Below are positions 16,838-25,461 of a stretch of 37,102 nucleotides of DNA, piece by piece; the first letter of the stretch is position 1, and the number at the start of each line of letters is the position of its first letter. Origin of the DNA: Bacillus sp. AFS037270 (GTDB lineage: Bacteria; Bacillota; Bacilli; Bacillales_B; DSM-18226). The stretch is taken from positions 1 to 37,102 of the forward strand of contig NZ_NUNF01000063.1 of the NCBI RefSeq assembly GCF_002585305.1. The letters run 5' to 3'. A program made the position numbers and the translations under genes. The notes beneath the pieces are model-generated. The model saw only the letters and a list, made by a program, of their open reading frames with translations. It was not told the origin of the DNA and searched no databases.

Positions 16838-17815
16838 ATGTCGAGAAAAGTATTGGTACTAGGAGAAGTTCGTGACGGATCATTACGTAATGTTTCTTTC
16901 GAAGCAATTGCCGCAGCGAAAACAGTCGCAGAGGGCGGAGAAGTTGTTGGGGTTTTAGTAGGCGAATCTGTAAGCGCTTTAGGTGCTGAACTGATTCAAT
17001 ATGGAGCAGACCGTGTTGTCGTTGTAGAGGACGGAAAATTAAAGCAATATACATCTGACGGTTTTGCCCAAGCCTTATTAGCAGTCATTGACCAAGAAAA
17101 ACCGGAAGGATTAGTGTTAGGGCATACGTCCTTAGGAAAAGATTTAGCGCCGCGTATTGCCGGTAAACTTTCTTCGGGTCTTATTTCTGACGCTACGGCT
17201 GTTGATGCGGCAGGCGGAAATATTGTGTTTACTAGACCAATTTACTCCGGTAAAGCATTTGAAAAGAAAATTGTGACTGATGGGCTGATCTTTGCCACTG
17301 TCCGTCCGAATAATATTGCACCATCCGTAAAGGATGAAAACAGAACAGGAGAGGTCACTTCACTGTCTGTTGATATCAAGGACCTTCGAGCTATTATCAA
17401 AGAGGTGGTAAGAAAAGCAAGTGAGGGTGTAGATTTAAGTGAAGCAAAGGTCGTAATCTCTGGAGGACGTGGCGTAAAAAGTGCTGAAGGTTTTGCGCCA
17501 TTAAAGGAATTAGCAAATGTATTAGGAGGAGCTGTAGGGGCTTCTCGTGGCGCCTGTGATGCTGACTATTGTGATTACTCCTTGCAAATAGGCCAGACCG
17601 GTAAGGTAGTTACACCAGATTTATATATTGCCTGCGGTATTTCAGGTGCGATTCAGCACTTAGCAGGAATGTCCAATTCTAAGGTCATTGTAGCGATTAA
17701 CAAAGACCCAGAAGCTAACATTTTTAAAGTAGCTGATTACGGTATTGTTGGTGATTTATTCGAAGTCGTGCCACTGTTAACAGAAGAATTTAAAAAACTA
17801 AAAGTTCATTCTTAA
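16838..17815 (+). CDS. etfA: Electron transfer flavoprotein alpha subunit
   Basis: This 325-residue subunit carries FAD. The N-terminal Rossmann-like half (SRKVLVLGEVRDG) is followed by the FAD domain, with VISGGRGVKSAEGFAPLKEL, GASRGACDADYCDY and the family signature LYIACGISGAIQHLAGMSNSK (last part IACGISGAIQHLAGM). It ends with INKDPEANIFKVADYGIVGDL. An AGGAGG site precedes the ATG. It is the last gene of the FadR-controlled unit and is followed by a terminator. Confidence 0.97.
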   Translation: MSRKVLVLGEVRDGSLRNVSFEAIAAAKTVAEGGEVVGVLVGESVSALGAELIQYGADRVVVVEDGKLKQYTSDGFAQALLAVIDQEKPEGLVLGHTSLGKDLAPRIAGKLSSGLISDATAVDAAGGNIVFTRPIYSGKAFEKKIVTDGLIFATVRPNNIAPSVKDENRTGEVTSLSVDIKDLRAIIKEVVRKASEGVDLSEAKVVISGGRGVKSAEGFAPLKELANVLGGAVGASRGACDADYCDYSLQIGQTGKVVTPDLYIACGISGAIQHLAGMSNSKVIVAINKDPEANIFKVADYGIVGDLFEVVPLLTEEFKKLKVHS

Positions 17816-17862
17816 TAAACTAAAGCTTGGTCGGTTTACTAACGGAAATGCAGGTCAATACT

Positions 17863-17893
17863 AAAAAGCGGGCGGTGTATGGCTCGCTTTTTT
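17863..17893 (+). terminator. Terminator of the fadR-etfA operon
   Basis: AAAAAGCGGGC (17863-17873) pairs with GCTCGCTTTTT (17882-17892) with one G-T mismatch, and the T-run is part of the stem. Confidence 0.78.
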
Positions 17894-18022
17894 ACTTGGT
17901 TATGAATAGAATACTTACAGTAAAAAAGGGAAAATTATTTGCGAGACATATTATTAGCGTGATATGACAAACAAATGATATACTTTCCGTAGTATTCCAG
18001 TATTTTAAGGAGGTCAATATAA

Positions 18023-18337
18023 ATGGCTATTTCACACGTAACAGATCAAAATTTTTCTGCTGAAACAGGTTCAGGTCTTGTGCTCGTAGATTTCTGGGCA
18101 CCATGGTGCGGACCTTGTAAAATGATTGCCCCAGTTCTTGAAGAACTTGACGCAGAAATGGGCGAAAAAGTAAAAATCACTAAGCTTGATGTAGATGAAA
18201 ACCCGCAAACTGCTGCTAACTTTGGTGTTATGAGCATTCCAACATTGTTGGTATTAAAAAACGGCGAAGTGGTTGATAAAGTAGTCGGCTTCCAACCTAA
18301 AGATGCATTAGCAAGTGTATTAGATAAGCACGTATAA
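18023..18337 (+). CDS. trxA: Thioredoxin
   Basis: This 104-residue cytoplasmic disulfide reductase has the redox centre WCGPC at Cys29-Cys32, and [12 protein letters not shown] containing the cis-proline. It reduces ribonucleotide reductase, methionine sulfoxide reductase and other targets. An AAGGAGG site lies 6-8 bp before the ATG. A TATACT at 17979-17984 may be its -10, without a good -35. It is monocistronic, with its own terminator. Confidence 0.98.
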   Translation: MAISHVTDQNFSAETGSGLVLVDFWAPWCGPCKMIAPVLEELDAEMGEKVKITKLDVDENPQTAANFGVMSIPTLLVLKNGEVVDKVVGFQPKDALASVLDKHV

Positions 18338-18349
18338 GTTTACCAAAGT

Positions 18350-18386
18350 AAGAACCTCAAGCTCTTAGGCTGAGGTTCTTTTCTTT
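18350..18386 (+). terminator. Terminator of trxA
   Basis: AAGAACCTCA / TGAGGTTCTT form a stem (18350-18359 with 18371-18380) followed by TTCTTT. Confidence 0.85.
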
Positions 18387-18414
18387 AAAAAAATGAAATA
18401 TAACTTTGAGAATT

Positions 18415-18535
18415 GTCCAGCTACAGCGCCTAGGGGCTCGGGGTCATAAGTCAATCCGTCAAGTAGGCTAAAGAACAGCCTTCTTGCCGGCTCGTCTTAT
18501 GCCTGTCGCCCCTGAACAAGGCGCTTCCGCTTTTC
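18415..18535 (+). repeat. Palindromic intergenic repeat, about 121 bp
   Basis: This is the second full copy of the family at 14391-14512, in the same orientation, with the same nested blocks (GCGCC/GGCGC, AGGGGC/TCGCCCCT, CATAAG/CTTATG). Its inner arms have diverged. It lies between trxA and uvrC; the reading frame of uvrC runs back into it but is not translated there. Confidence 0.88.
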
Positions 18536-18624
18536 TTTTTTTACAGAAGTCTCCTACTTCCCTTTATCGTAACTATGCATTAGAATTTATAAGATATGAT
18601 ATAAAAGACGGAGGAGTGGCCGGA

Positions 18625-20397
18625 ATGAATGAAATTATTAAGCAAAAATTGACCCTGCTGCCTGATCAGCCTGGCTGCTACTTAATGAAAGACCGTCAGG
18701 GAACGATTATATATGTGGGGAAAGCGAAAGTGTTAAAGAACCGTGTTCGTTCTTATTTTAACGGTTCTCACGATGGGAAAACATTAAGACTTGTCAATGA
18801 AATTGAAGACTTTGAGTATATTGTTACCTCTTCAAATATAGAAGCGCTTCTACTTGAATTAAATCTGATCAAGAAATACGACCCAAAATATAACATCATG
18901 CTAAAGGATGACAAAACCTATCCGTTTATAAAATTAACAGCGGAAAGACATCCGAAATTAATTATTACGAGAAAGGTAAAAAAGGATAAAGGGAAATACT
19001 TTGGACCCTATCCAAATGTCGGGGCGGCAAACGAAACAAAAAAGCTGCTCGACCGAATTTATCCACTGCGTAAGTGCTCTACCCTTCCTGATCGGGTCTG
19101 CTTGTACTACCATTTAGGACAGTGCCTGGCACCTTGTGTAAATGAAGTAAGTGAAGAACAATATAAACAAATGACGGATGAAATCACCCGTTTTTTAAAT
19201 GGCGGCTATAAAGAAATTAAAAACGAGCTAACGGAAAAAATGACTGCGGCGGCTGAAGAACTTGATTTTGAACGAGCTAAGGAGTTCCGAGATAAAATTG
19301 TCCACATTGAGACCATTATGGAAAAGCAAAAAATCACGATGACTGATTTTACAGACCGTGATGTGTTTGGCTATGCAGTCGACAAGGGCTGGATGTGTGT
19401 TCAAGTCTTTTTTGTCCGTCAAGGTAAGTTGATTGAGCGGGACGTCTCGATGTTCCCAATCTATAATGAACCTGAGGAAGAAATCTTAACATTCCTTGGT
19501 CAATTCTATACAAAAGCAAATCATTTTAAGCCAAAAGAGATCCTTATCCAAGATGAGGTCGATCTTCATTTGGCAGAGCAGCTGCTGGAAGTAAAAGTCC
19601 TTCAGCCACAAAGAGGGGCCAAAAAGGACCTGGTTAAAATGGCGATTAAGAATGCCAATATCGCCTTAAAGGAAAAATTTTCACTCATTGAAAAAGATGA
19701 GGAAAGAACGATAAAAGCCGTTGAAAATTTGGGAGAGCTCCTCGGGATTTATACCCCGCACCGAATTGAGTCATTTGATAACTCCAATATTCAAGGGACG
19801 GACCCCGTATCAGCAATGGTTGTTTTTACAGATGGAAAAGCGAACAAACGCGAATATCGAAAATATAAAATAAAATCGGTAAAAGGTCCGGATGATTATG
19901 AATCCATGCGGGAAGTCACTAGGAGACGATATTCGAGAGCCCTAAAAGAAAATCTTCCGCTGCCGGATTTAATTATTATTGATGGCGGTAAAGGACATGT
20001 TGAGGCCGTACGGGATGTTCTAGAAAATGAACTTGGTTTAGATATTCCGCTTTCAGGTCTTGTGAAGGATGAGAAGCACCGCACTTCACAGCTTCTCTAT
20101 GGAAATCCGCTCGAAGTTGTCCCGTTAGCACGGAATAGCCAAGAGTTTTATTTGCTGCAGCGAATTCAGGATGAAGTCCACCGTTTTGCGATTACTTTTC
20201 ACCGGCAAATCCGTGGGAAAAGTGCTTTTCAATCATTACTCGACGATATCCCGGGAATTGGTGAAAAGCGCAAAAAATTATTATTAAAACAGTTTGGTTC
20301 AGTGAAAAAAATGAAGGAAGCTACGCTGGAGGAATTTACTGCACTTGGTATTCCAACAAATGTAGCAGAAGAATTAATCGAAAAACTTCGTTCATAA
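18625..20397 (+). CDS. uvrC: UvrABC system protein C
   Basis: This excinuclease subunit makes the 3' and 5' incisions in nucleotide excision repair. At 590 residues it contains a GIY-YIG nuclease ([20 protein letters not shown], about 16-35), a Cys-rich region ([21 protein letters not shown]), a UVR motif for UvrB (about 195-235), the UvrC RNase H-like nuclease with [14 protein letters not shown] and [10 protein letters not shown], and C-terminal HhH motifs ([18 protein letters not shown]). The ATG at 18625 follows GGAGGAG and matches the family's N-terminus. The open frame back to 18484 is repeat DNA. I saw no LexA box. Confidence 0.96.
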   Translation: MNEIIKQKLTLLPDQPGCYLMKDRQGTIIYVGKAKVLKNRVRSYFNGSHDGKTLRLVNEIEDFEYIVTSSNIEALLLELNLIKKYDPKYNIMLKDDKTYPFIKLTAERHPKLIITRKVKKDKGKYFGPYPNVGAANETKKLLDRIYPLRKCSTLPDRVCLYYHLGQCLAPCVNEVSEEQYKQMTDEITRFLNGGYKEIKNELTEKMTAAAEELDFERAKEFRDKIVHIETIMEKQKITMTDFTDRDVFGYAVDKGWMCVQVFFVRQGKLIERDVSMFPIYNEPEEEILTFLGQFYTKANHFKPKEILIQDEVDLHLAEQLLEVKVLQPQRGAKKDLVKMAIKNANIALKEKFSLIEKDEERTIKAVENLGELLGIYTPHRIESFDNSNIQGTDPVSAMVVFTDGKANKREYRKYKIKSVKGPDDYESMREVTRRRYSRALKENLPLPDLIIIDGGKGHVEAVRDVLENELGLDIPLSGLVKDEKHRTSQLLYGNPLEVVPLARNSQEFYLLQRIQDEVHRFAITFHRQIRGKSAFQSLLDDIPGIGEKRKKLLLKQFGSVKKMKEATLEEFTALGIPTNVAEELIEKLRS

Positions 20398-20400
20398 TTA

Positions 20401-20429
20401 TTGTCATAAAATAATGAACATGCTATAAT
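20401..20429 (+). promoter_or_regulatory. Sigma-A promoter of the lysC leader
   Basis: TTGTCA (20401-20406), 17-bp spacer, TATAAT (20424-20429), directly after the uvrC stop codon. Confidence 0.85.
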
Positions 20430-20459
20430 GATAAAAATTTAATCAGTCACTTTATCGTA

Positions 20460-20640
20460 CTAAAGTGAAGGTAGAGGTGCGAAATTCAATAGTAATGATT
20501 CTGAGAAGGATGAGCTTCAATGAAGAATCATGAAAGGGAAGGTTCGCCGAAGTGAAGAAGGACTCATATCCTTTTTTTGCTGGTTCTGTATTGAAGAAAT
20601 CCAGAATTGTCAAGACGGTGTCTTGGAGAGCTATCTTACG
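20460..20640 (+). ncRNA. Lysine riboswitch (L-box) aptamer
   Basis: Conserved L-box segments occur in order: GGTAGAGGTGCGA (about 20470), AGTAATGATTC, AAGGGAAGGTTCGCCGAAG (about 20534-20552), and CTTGGAGAGCTATCTTA near the 3' end. Lysine binding should favour the terminator at 20673-20710 and reduce lysC expression. A 65-codon ORF across this RNA is not a gene. Confidence 0.93.
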
Positions 20641-20672
20641 TTGTTTGTACAGGAATTTATTTCTTCGTGTTC

Positions 20673-20710
20673 AAAAAGCAATGAGATGCCCTTCTCATTG
20701 CTTTTTTTTA
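20673..20710 (+). terminator. L-box terminator
   Basis: A 14-bp perfect stem, AAAAAGCAATGAGA / TCTCATTGCTTTTT (20673-20686 with 20693-20706), with a TGCCCT loop and T-run, lies between the aptamer and lysC. Confidence 0.92.
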
Positions 20711-20758
20711 TTTTACTAGCATACTAGTTACAGCAAAATGGAAAGTAGGGGAAAAAGG

Positions 20759-21979
20759 ATGGGTTTAGTTGTTCAAAAATTTGGCGGCACTTCTGTTGGA
20801 AGTGTTGAAAGAATTTTAAATGTTGCAGCATGTGTAAGAGAGGAGAAAGAACGCGGTAATGATGTCGTTGTCGTTGTTTCTGCGATGGGAAAGTCAACGG
20901 ACCAGCTTGTAAGCCTGGCCAAGGATATAACGAAGGAGCCTAGCAAACGAGAAATGGATATGCTCTTGTCTACAGGCGAGCAGGTTACCATTGCATTACT
21001 TTCCATGGCTTTACAACAACAAGGGCTTGAGGCAGTTTCCTTCACAGGCTGGCAGGCAGGAATCGTTACTGAACCTGTTCATGGTAATGCCCGCATTGCG
21101 AAAATCAATCCTGAGGCAATTCAAGCTCAAGTTTCTACTGGAAAGGTTGTCATTGTCGCGGGTTTCCAAGGTGTTACCGAGGATGGCGAAATTACGACAT
21201 TAGGCCGCGGAGGTTCAGATACAACCGCAGTTGCTTTAGCAGCAGCACTAAAAGCTGATAAATGTGATATTTATACGGATGTAACAGGTGTGTTTACGAC
21301 AGACCCAAGATATGTAAAAGATGCTAGGAAACTATTATCCGTTTCCTACGATGAAATGCTTGAGTTAGCCAATTTAGGCGCAGGTGTGCTCCATCCAAGA
21401 GCAGTTGAGTTTGCGAAAAACTATAAAGTACAGCTTGTTGTCAGATCTAGCATGGAAAAAGAAGAAGGAACAGTTATTGAGGAGGAAGCAACAATGGAAC
21501 AAAATCTAGTGGTACGCGGTGTGGCATTTGAGGACGAAATTACAAGAGTTACCGTATTAGGTTTGACTAACTCGCTTACAAGTCTGTCAACAATTTTCAC
21601 CACTTTAGCCCAGAATCATCTTAACGTAGATATTATTATTCAAAGTACAACCGAAGCTGGAAGTGCTAATCTGTCATTCTCGATCCATACGAATGATCTA
21701 TTAGAAACAGTGAAGGTACTTGAAGAGAATAAAGCAGAACTTGGCTATGAACAGCTCGATGCAGAAAATAAATTAGCTAAGGTATCGATTGTCGGTTCAG
21801 GAATGATTTCCAATCCAGGTGTCGCAGCAAAGATGTTTAAGGTTCTCGCTGAAAATGATGTCCAAATTAAAATGGTCAGCACCTCCGAAATCAAAGTATC
21901 AGCCGTAGTGGAAGAAAAAAATATGCTAAAAGCAGTTGAAGCCCTGCATGCAGCATTCGAACTAGGCCAACAACAATAA
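20759..21979 (+). CDS. lysC: Aspartokinase (lysine-sensitive, alpha subunit)
   Basis: This 406-residue enzyme phosphorylates aspartate, the first step to lysine, diaminopimelate, threonine and methionine. The kinase domain begins VQKFGGTSVG and contains GRGGSDTTAVALAAAL and YTDVTGVFTTDPR. Two ACT domains (about 255-330 and 335-405) form the regulatory part. I start at the ATG at 20759 after GGGGAAAAAGG; the frame is open seven codons further up but the family begins at MGLVVQKF. It is controlled by the L-box, and encodes a second product from an internal start. Confidence 0.96.
   Translation: MGLVVQKFGGTSVGSVERILNVAACVREEKERGNDVVVVVSAMGKSTDQLVSLAKDITKEPSKREMDMLLSTGEQVTIALLSMALQQQGLEAVSFTGWQAGIVTEPVHGNARIAKINPEAIQAQVSTGKVVIVAGFQGVTEDGEITTLGRGGSDTTAVALAAALKADKCDIYTDVTGVFTTDPRYVKDARKLLSVSYDEMLELANLGAGVLHPRAVEFAKNYKVQLVVRSSMEKEEGTVIEEEATMEQNLVVRGVAFEDEITRVTVLGLTNSLTSLSTIFTTLAQNHLNVDIIIQSTTEAGSANLSFSIHTNDLLETVKVLEENKAELGYEQLDAENKLAKVSIVGSGMISNPGVAAKMFKVLAENDVQIKMVSTSEIKVSAVVEEKNMLKAVEALHAAFELGQQQ
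21494..21979 (+). CDS. lysC: Aspartokinase beta subunit from internal start in lysC
   Basis: In frame within lysC, ATG at 21494 (MEQNLVVRGVAFEDE) is preceded by GAGGAGGAAG (21479-21488). B. subtilis aspartokinase II makes its 161-163 residue beta subunit from the matching internal start, giving an alpha2-beta2 enzyme. The product here would be 161 residues and consist only of the ACT domains. The assignment rests on the good ribosome binding site and on family knowledge. Confidence 0.75.
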   Translation: MEQNLVVRGVAFEDEITRVTVLGLTNSLTSLSTIFTTLAQNHLNVDIIIQSTTEAGSANLSFSIHTNDLLETVKVLEENKAELGYEQLDAENKLAKVSIVGSGMISNPGVAAKMFKVLAENDVQIKMVSTSEIKVSAVVEEKNMLKAVEALHAAFELGQQQ

Positions 21980-22011
21980 GATTGTATAGATAGTAAAAAT
22001 AAATAAAAATG

Positions 22012-22047
22012 ATAAAAATAATAAAAATAATAAAAATAATAAAAATG
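22012..22047. repeat. 9-bp A/T microsatellite
   Basis: ATAAAAATA is repeated three times exactly, then a fourth copy runs into the terminator (ATAAAAATG). It separates lysC from yslB. Confidence 0.85.
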
Positions 22048-22083
22048 GTGTCAGGCACCGAAAGGTAAGCTGACACCATTTTT
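22041..22083. terminator. Bidirectional terminator between lysC and yslB
   Basis: A perfect 14-bp stem, AAAAATGGTGTCAG / CTGACACCATTTTT (22041-22054 with 22070-22083), serves both converging genes. Its left half carries GGTGTCAGGCACC (22047-22059), also found in pheT and rdgB. Confidence 0.88.
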
Positions 22084-22122
22084 ATTACCGTTATAGAATA
22101 ATTTGATAGGGGACCTGAGTTA

Positions 22123-22599
22123 CTAGATGTAGTCTTTAATGTCCCATTTGACGGTGAATTGTACTTTGTTTCCTTTTTTGATGGGATGTTCGAAGGCTTC
22201 AGCGACGACTTCCTTTTGAAGCTCCATTTGCTGTGCGAGAAAGCCTGCTTCAAGCTGGAAGAAATGCTCGGCCTTTGATTTTACCCGTGAAACAAGTAAT
22301 GGGCTCAACAGTTCAATCTCAATCTCGTTTTTTGTTTCTTTTTTAATTTCCAGCTGGCCCCATGAGGCATTATGAAAAAAGGTAACAACCTCATCAAAAT
22401 CAGCTAATGGGTATTTCCGCGCCAGCCGTTTGCCTGCCCAATATAATATTTCCGGTGTATCCTTGCCAAGAATCTCGGGCAAAAGGATTTCCCTAATTAA
22501 TTCATATCCGAATATCGATACGGTGCGTGGTTCAGCTGTCTGTTCAGCTATATTTTCATCTGTGTTCAAACTTACATCGACAACAGTACTTTCTTTCAA
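22123..22599 (-). CDS. yslB: YslB family protein (DUF2507)
   Basis: This 158-residue cytosolic protein matches B. subtilis YslB: RTVSIFGYELIREILLPEILG near the start, an AGKRLARKYPL block, and a C-terminal EAGFLAQQ. The fold is related to V4R-type small-molecule-binding domains, but no ligand or activity is established. The start is TTG with AGAGGGGAAG seven or so bases upstream on the minus strand. A minus-strand TATAAT at 22626-22631 is a likely -10. It lies between lysC and sdhC as I recall for B. subtilis. Confidence 0.85.
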   Translation of the reverse strand: MKESTVVDVSLNTDENIAEQTAEPRTVSIFGYELIREILLPEILGKDTPEILYWAGKRLARKYPLADFDEVVTFFHNASWGQLEIKKETKNEIEIELLSPLLVSRVKSKAEHFFQLEAGFLAQQMELQKEVVAEAFEHPIKKGNKVQFTVKWDIKDYI

Positions 22600-22631
22600 T
22601 ATGCTTCCCCTCTTTCTATCATTCTATTATA

Positions 22632-22888
22632 TACAATTTGAGGCGGATTTCAGTACCGTTTTATTTGTATTAAACAAATTATCGTGCAATATTAAATCCT
22701 ATTTTTCATCATAATTATTGTTTCCTATTACATATAATTTCTAACAGTTAGATGTTGGAAATTGATTGAAGAATATTGTTGTATTACATAACAAAGGGCT
22801 TTAAAACTCAACTGTTATAAGGGTCTATTATAATATCAATATATTTTAAAAATTTTCTATTTTTGCTAAAGAATCTGTATCCGTTTTC
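22632..22888. other. AT-rich intergenic stretch upstream of sdhC
   Basis: The gap from yslB to sdhC is about 425 bp. Apart from the yslB promoter on its left and the sdh promoter and an inverted repeat on its right (separate entries), I see no ORF, RNA or repeat in this part. Confidence 0.6.
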
Positions 22889-22917
22889 TTGACGCTCTTA
22901 AATGATGGGAGTAAAAT
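22889..22917 (+). promoter_or_regulatory. Sigma-A promoter of sdhCAB
   Basis: TTGACG (22889-22894), 17-bp spacer, TAAAAT (22912-22917), about 110 bp upstream of sdhC. Confidence 0.82.
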
Positions 22918-22922
22918 GAACA

Positions 22923-22952
22923 TGTCACATAATTGTCACAGTGATGACAATT
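22923..22952 (+). promoter_or_regulatory. Candidate operator in the sdh leader
   Basis: AATTGTCA (22931-22938) and TGACAATT (22945-22952) form an 8-bp inverted repeat with 6-bp spacing. A further TGTCACA at 22923 repeats TGTCACA at 22934 exactly 11 bp away. Placed around +1 to +30 of the promoter, it could bind a repressor; the identity is unknown. Confidence 0.5.
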
Positions 22953-23025
22953 AAGGATTTGTAAGGAAATATAAAAAGGTTACAGTAAAAAAGCACTTTT
23001 CAAAACTAAAAGGGGGGTAAAAATA

Positions 23026-23637
23026 ATGGCGGGTAATCGTGAGTTTGTTAATCGCAGATTGCACTCATTACTAGGAGTTATTCCGATTGGAGTATTCCTG
23101 ACGCAGCACTTAATCGTCAACCATTTTGTAACTGGGGGACCTGAATCTTTTAATAAGGCTTCAAACTTTATGGGAAGTCTTCCTTTCAAGATTGTCCTCG
23201 AAACAGTAATTATTTATTTACCGTTGTTATATCATGCAATCTATGGACTTTATATTGCTTTTACAGCAAATAGTAATGTTAATAGATTTGGTACTTTCAG
23301 AAACTGGATGTACTTACTTCAGCGTATCACAGGCGTCATTACATTGATCTTTATTGCATGGCATGTATGGCAAACACGTGTGGCAGCTGCATTAGGGACT
23401 GAAGTCAACTATGACATGATGCATGATATTCTATCATCACCATTTATGTTTGGTTTCTATTTAGTAGGAATTCTTTCAGCAATTTTTCACTTTGCCAATG
23501 GTTTATGGTCATTCTTAGTAAGCTGGGGTATTACGGTATCACCACGTTCACAACGTATTACTACTTACGTGACGATCGGTGTGTTTGTTATTCTTTCATT
23601 AATTAGTATTCAAACATTAATTGCGTTTGTATCTTAA
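23026..23637 (+). CDS. sdhC: Succinate dehydrogenase cytochrome b558 subunit
   Basis: This 203-residue membrane anchor binds haem b and hands electrons from SdhAB to menaquinone. Five hydrophobic segments can be seen (about 15-35, 60-80, 95-118, 140-165, 180-202). Candidate haem-ligand histidines lie in LHSLLG, TQHLIVNH, YHAIYG, WHVWQT and FHFANG. Length and pattern match the fused B. subtilis-type single-anchor subunit with two haems. A GGGGGG site precedes the ATG. It is first in the sdhCAB operon. Confidence 0.95.
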   Translation: MAGNREFVNRRLHSLLGVIPIGVFLTQHLIVNHFVTGGPESFNKASNFMGSLPFKIVLETVIIYLPLLYHAIYGLYIAFTANSNVNRFGTFRNWMYLLQRITGVITLIFIAWHVWQTRVAAALGTEVNYDMMHDILSSPFMFGFYLVGILSAIFHFANGLWSFLVSWGITVSPRSQRITTYVTIGVFVILSLISIQTLIAFVS

Positions 23638-23689
23638 TAGATTTTAAGTCGGAAAAAATTGTATTTTGGATTAAAGGAGTGAGTCACGA

Positions 23690-25441
23690 ATGGGTAAAGG
23701 TAAAGTGATTGTAGTCGGCGGCGGCCTTGCAGGCTTAATGGCTACTATCAAAGTGGCAGAATCAGGAACACCGGTAGAGCTTTTTTCGCTAGTTCCGGTT
23801 AAACGTTCTCACTCTGTTTGTGCCCAAGGTGGTATTAATGGAGCAGTAAATACAAAAGGTGAAGGGGATTCTCCGTGGATTCACTTTGACGATACCATTT
23901 ATGGCGGAGATTTCTTAGCGAATCAGCCGCCTGTTAAAGCGATGTGTGATGCAGCACCTGGAATTATTAATCTTTTTGACCGGATGGGTGTTATGTTTAA
24001 CCGTACACCTGAAGGTTTACTAGATTTTCGCCGTTTTGGCGGAACGCAGCATCACCGGACAGCATTTGCCGGAGCAACAACTGGGCAGCAGCTTCTTTAT
24101 GCACTTGATGAGCAGGTTCGCCGCCATGAAGTGGATGGCTTGGTTACTAAATATGAAGGCTGGGAATTCCTTGGTGCGGTTCTAGATGATGAGGAAGTGT
24201 GCCGCGGGGTTGTCTGCCAAAACTTAAAAACAATGGAGATCAAATCATTTGCTGCTGATGCTGTAATCATGGCAACTGGAGGCCCTGGGATTATTTTTGG
24301 AAAGTCAACAAACTCCGTAATTAACACAGGTTCAGCTGCATCGATCGTGTATCAGCAAGGCGCTTACTATGCAAATGGAGAAATGATTCAAATCCATCCA
24401 ACTGCTATTCCTGGTGATGATAAGCTTCGTTTAATGAGCGAATCTGCACGTGGTGAAGGCGGTCGTATTTGGACATATAAAGACGGAAAACCTTGGTACT
24501 TCTTGGAGGAAAAATATCCTGCCTACGGAAACCTTGTACCACGTGATATTGCAACACGTGAAATCTTTGATGTATGTGTTCGTCAAAAGCTTGGAATTAA
24601 TGGTGAAAACATGGTATTCCTTGATCTTTCTCACAAGGATCCGCATGAATTGGACGTAAAACTAGGTGGTATTATCGAGATTTATGAAAAATTCATGGGT
24701 GATAACCCACGTAAAGTACCAATGAAAATTTTCCCTGCGGTTCACTACTCAATGGGTGGACTATGGGTTGATTATGATCAAATGACAAGCATTAAAGGTT
24801 TATTTGCTGCTGGTGAGTGTGACTATTCACAGCACGGTGCAAACCGTCTTGGTGCAAACTCCTTGTTATCAGCTGTTTACGGCGGAATGGTGGCAGGACC
24901 AAATGTTGTTAAATATATTGAAGGACTTGAAAAGAGTTCCGACGCCATTTCTTCTACTGTATTTGACCGTCATGTGAAAGAACAGGAAGAAAAATGGAAT
25001 AATGTTATGTCTTTAGTTGGTACGGAAAATGCTTATGTACTTCATAAAGAGCTTGGCGAATGGATGACTGATAACGTAACCGTTGTCCGTTATAATGACA
25101 ACCTGTTAAAAACAGATGAAAAGATTCAAGAACTATTGGAGCGTTATCAAAACATTAATATCAATGATACATCGAAATGGAGCAACCAAGGGGCAGCTTT
25201 CACAAGACAATTACAGAACATGCTGCAATTGGCCCGTGTTATTACGATCGGTGCTTATAACCGGAATGAGAGCCGTGGTGCTCATTATAAACCTGATTTC
25301 CCTGAGCGGAATGATGAGGAATTTATGAAAACGACGATGGCTAAATTCGTTGATTCTAAAACTGCTCCAGCTTTCCATTACGAAGAGATCGATGTTTCGT
25401 TAATTAAGCCAAGGAAGCGCGATTACACAACAAAACATTAA
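23690..25441 (+). CDS. sdhA: Succinate dehydrogenase flavoprotein subunit
   Basis: This 583-residue catalytic subunit oxidises succinate to fumarate in the TCA cycle and passes electrons to SdhB. The N-terminal dinucleotide fold is VIVVGGGLAGLMATIKV; the covalent FAD region is KRSHSVCAQGGINGA (His in RSH). Active-site segments HPTAIPGDDKLRLMSESARG and HYSMGGLWVD are present, as is GANRLGANSLLSAVYGG. The ATG follows AAAGGAGTGAG. It is 52 bp after sdhC and 20 bp before sdhB. Confidence 0.97.
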   Translation: MGKGKVIVVGGGLAGLMATIKVAESGTPVELFSLVPVKRSHSVCAQGGINGAVNTKGEGDSPWIHFDDTIYGGDFLANQPPVKAMCDAAPGIINLFDRMGVMFNRTPEGLLDFRRFGGTQHHRTAFAGATTGQQLLYALDEQVRRHEVDGLVTKYEGWEFLGAVLDDEEVCRGVVCQNLKTMEIKSFAADAVIMATGGPGIIFGKSTNSVINTGSAASIVYQQGAYYANGEMIQIHPTAIPGDDKLRLMSESARGEGGRIWTYKDGKPWYFLEEKYPAYGNLVPRDIATREIFDVCVRQKLGINGENMVFLDLSHKDPHELDVKLGGIIEIYEKFMGDNPRKVPMKIFPAVHYSMGGLWVDYDQMTSIKGLFAAGECDYSQHGANRLGANSLLSAVYGGMVAGPNVVKYIEGLEKSSDAISSTVFDRHVKEQEEKWNNVMSLVGTENAYVLHKELGEWMTDNVTVVRYNDNLLKTDEKIQELLERYQNININDTSKWSNQGAAFTRQLQNMLQLARVITIGAYNRNESRGAHYKPDFPERNDEEFMKTTMAKFVDSKTAPAFHYEEIDVSLIKPRKRDYTTKH

Positions 25442-25461
25442 TAGAAAGGGGAGTAGGAAAC

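Noticed and set aside
18484..18624. N-terminal extension of uvrC
   Set aside because: The extension is repeat DNA; the family starts at [17 protein letters not shown] and a GGAGGAG site lies before the ATG at 18625.
20530..20727. 65-codon ORF upstream of lysC
   Set aside because: It lies inside the L-box aptamer and terminator; RNA conservation explains the sequence.
21891..22253. Minus-strand ORF with Phe-Ile-Ile repeats
   Set aside because: The repeat comes from the A/T microsatellite; the ORF runs across the terminator and overlaps lysC and yslB.
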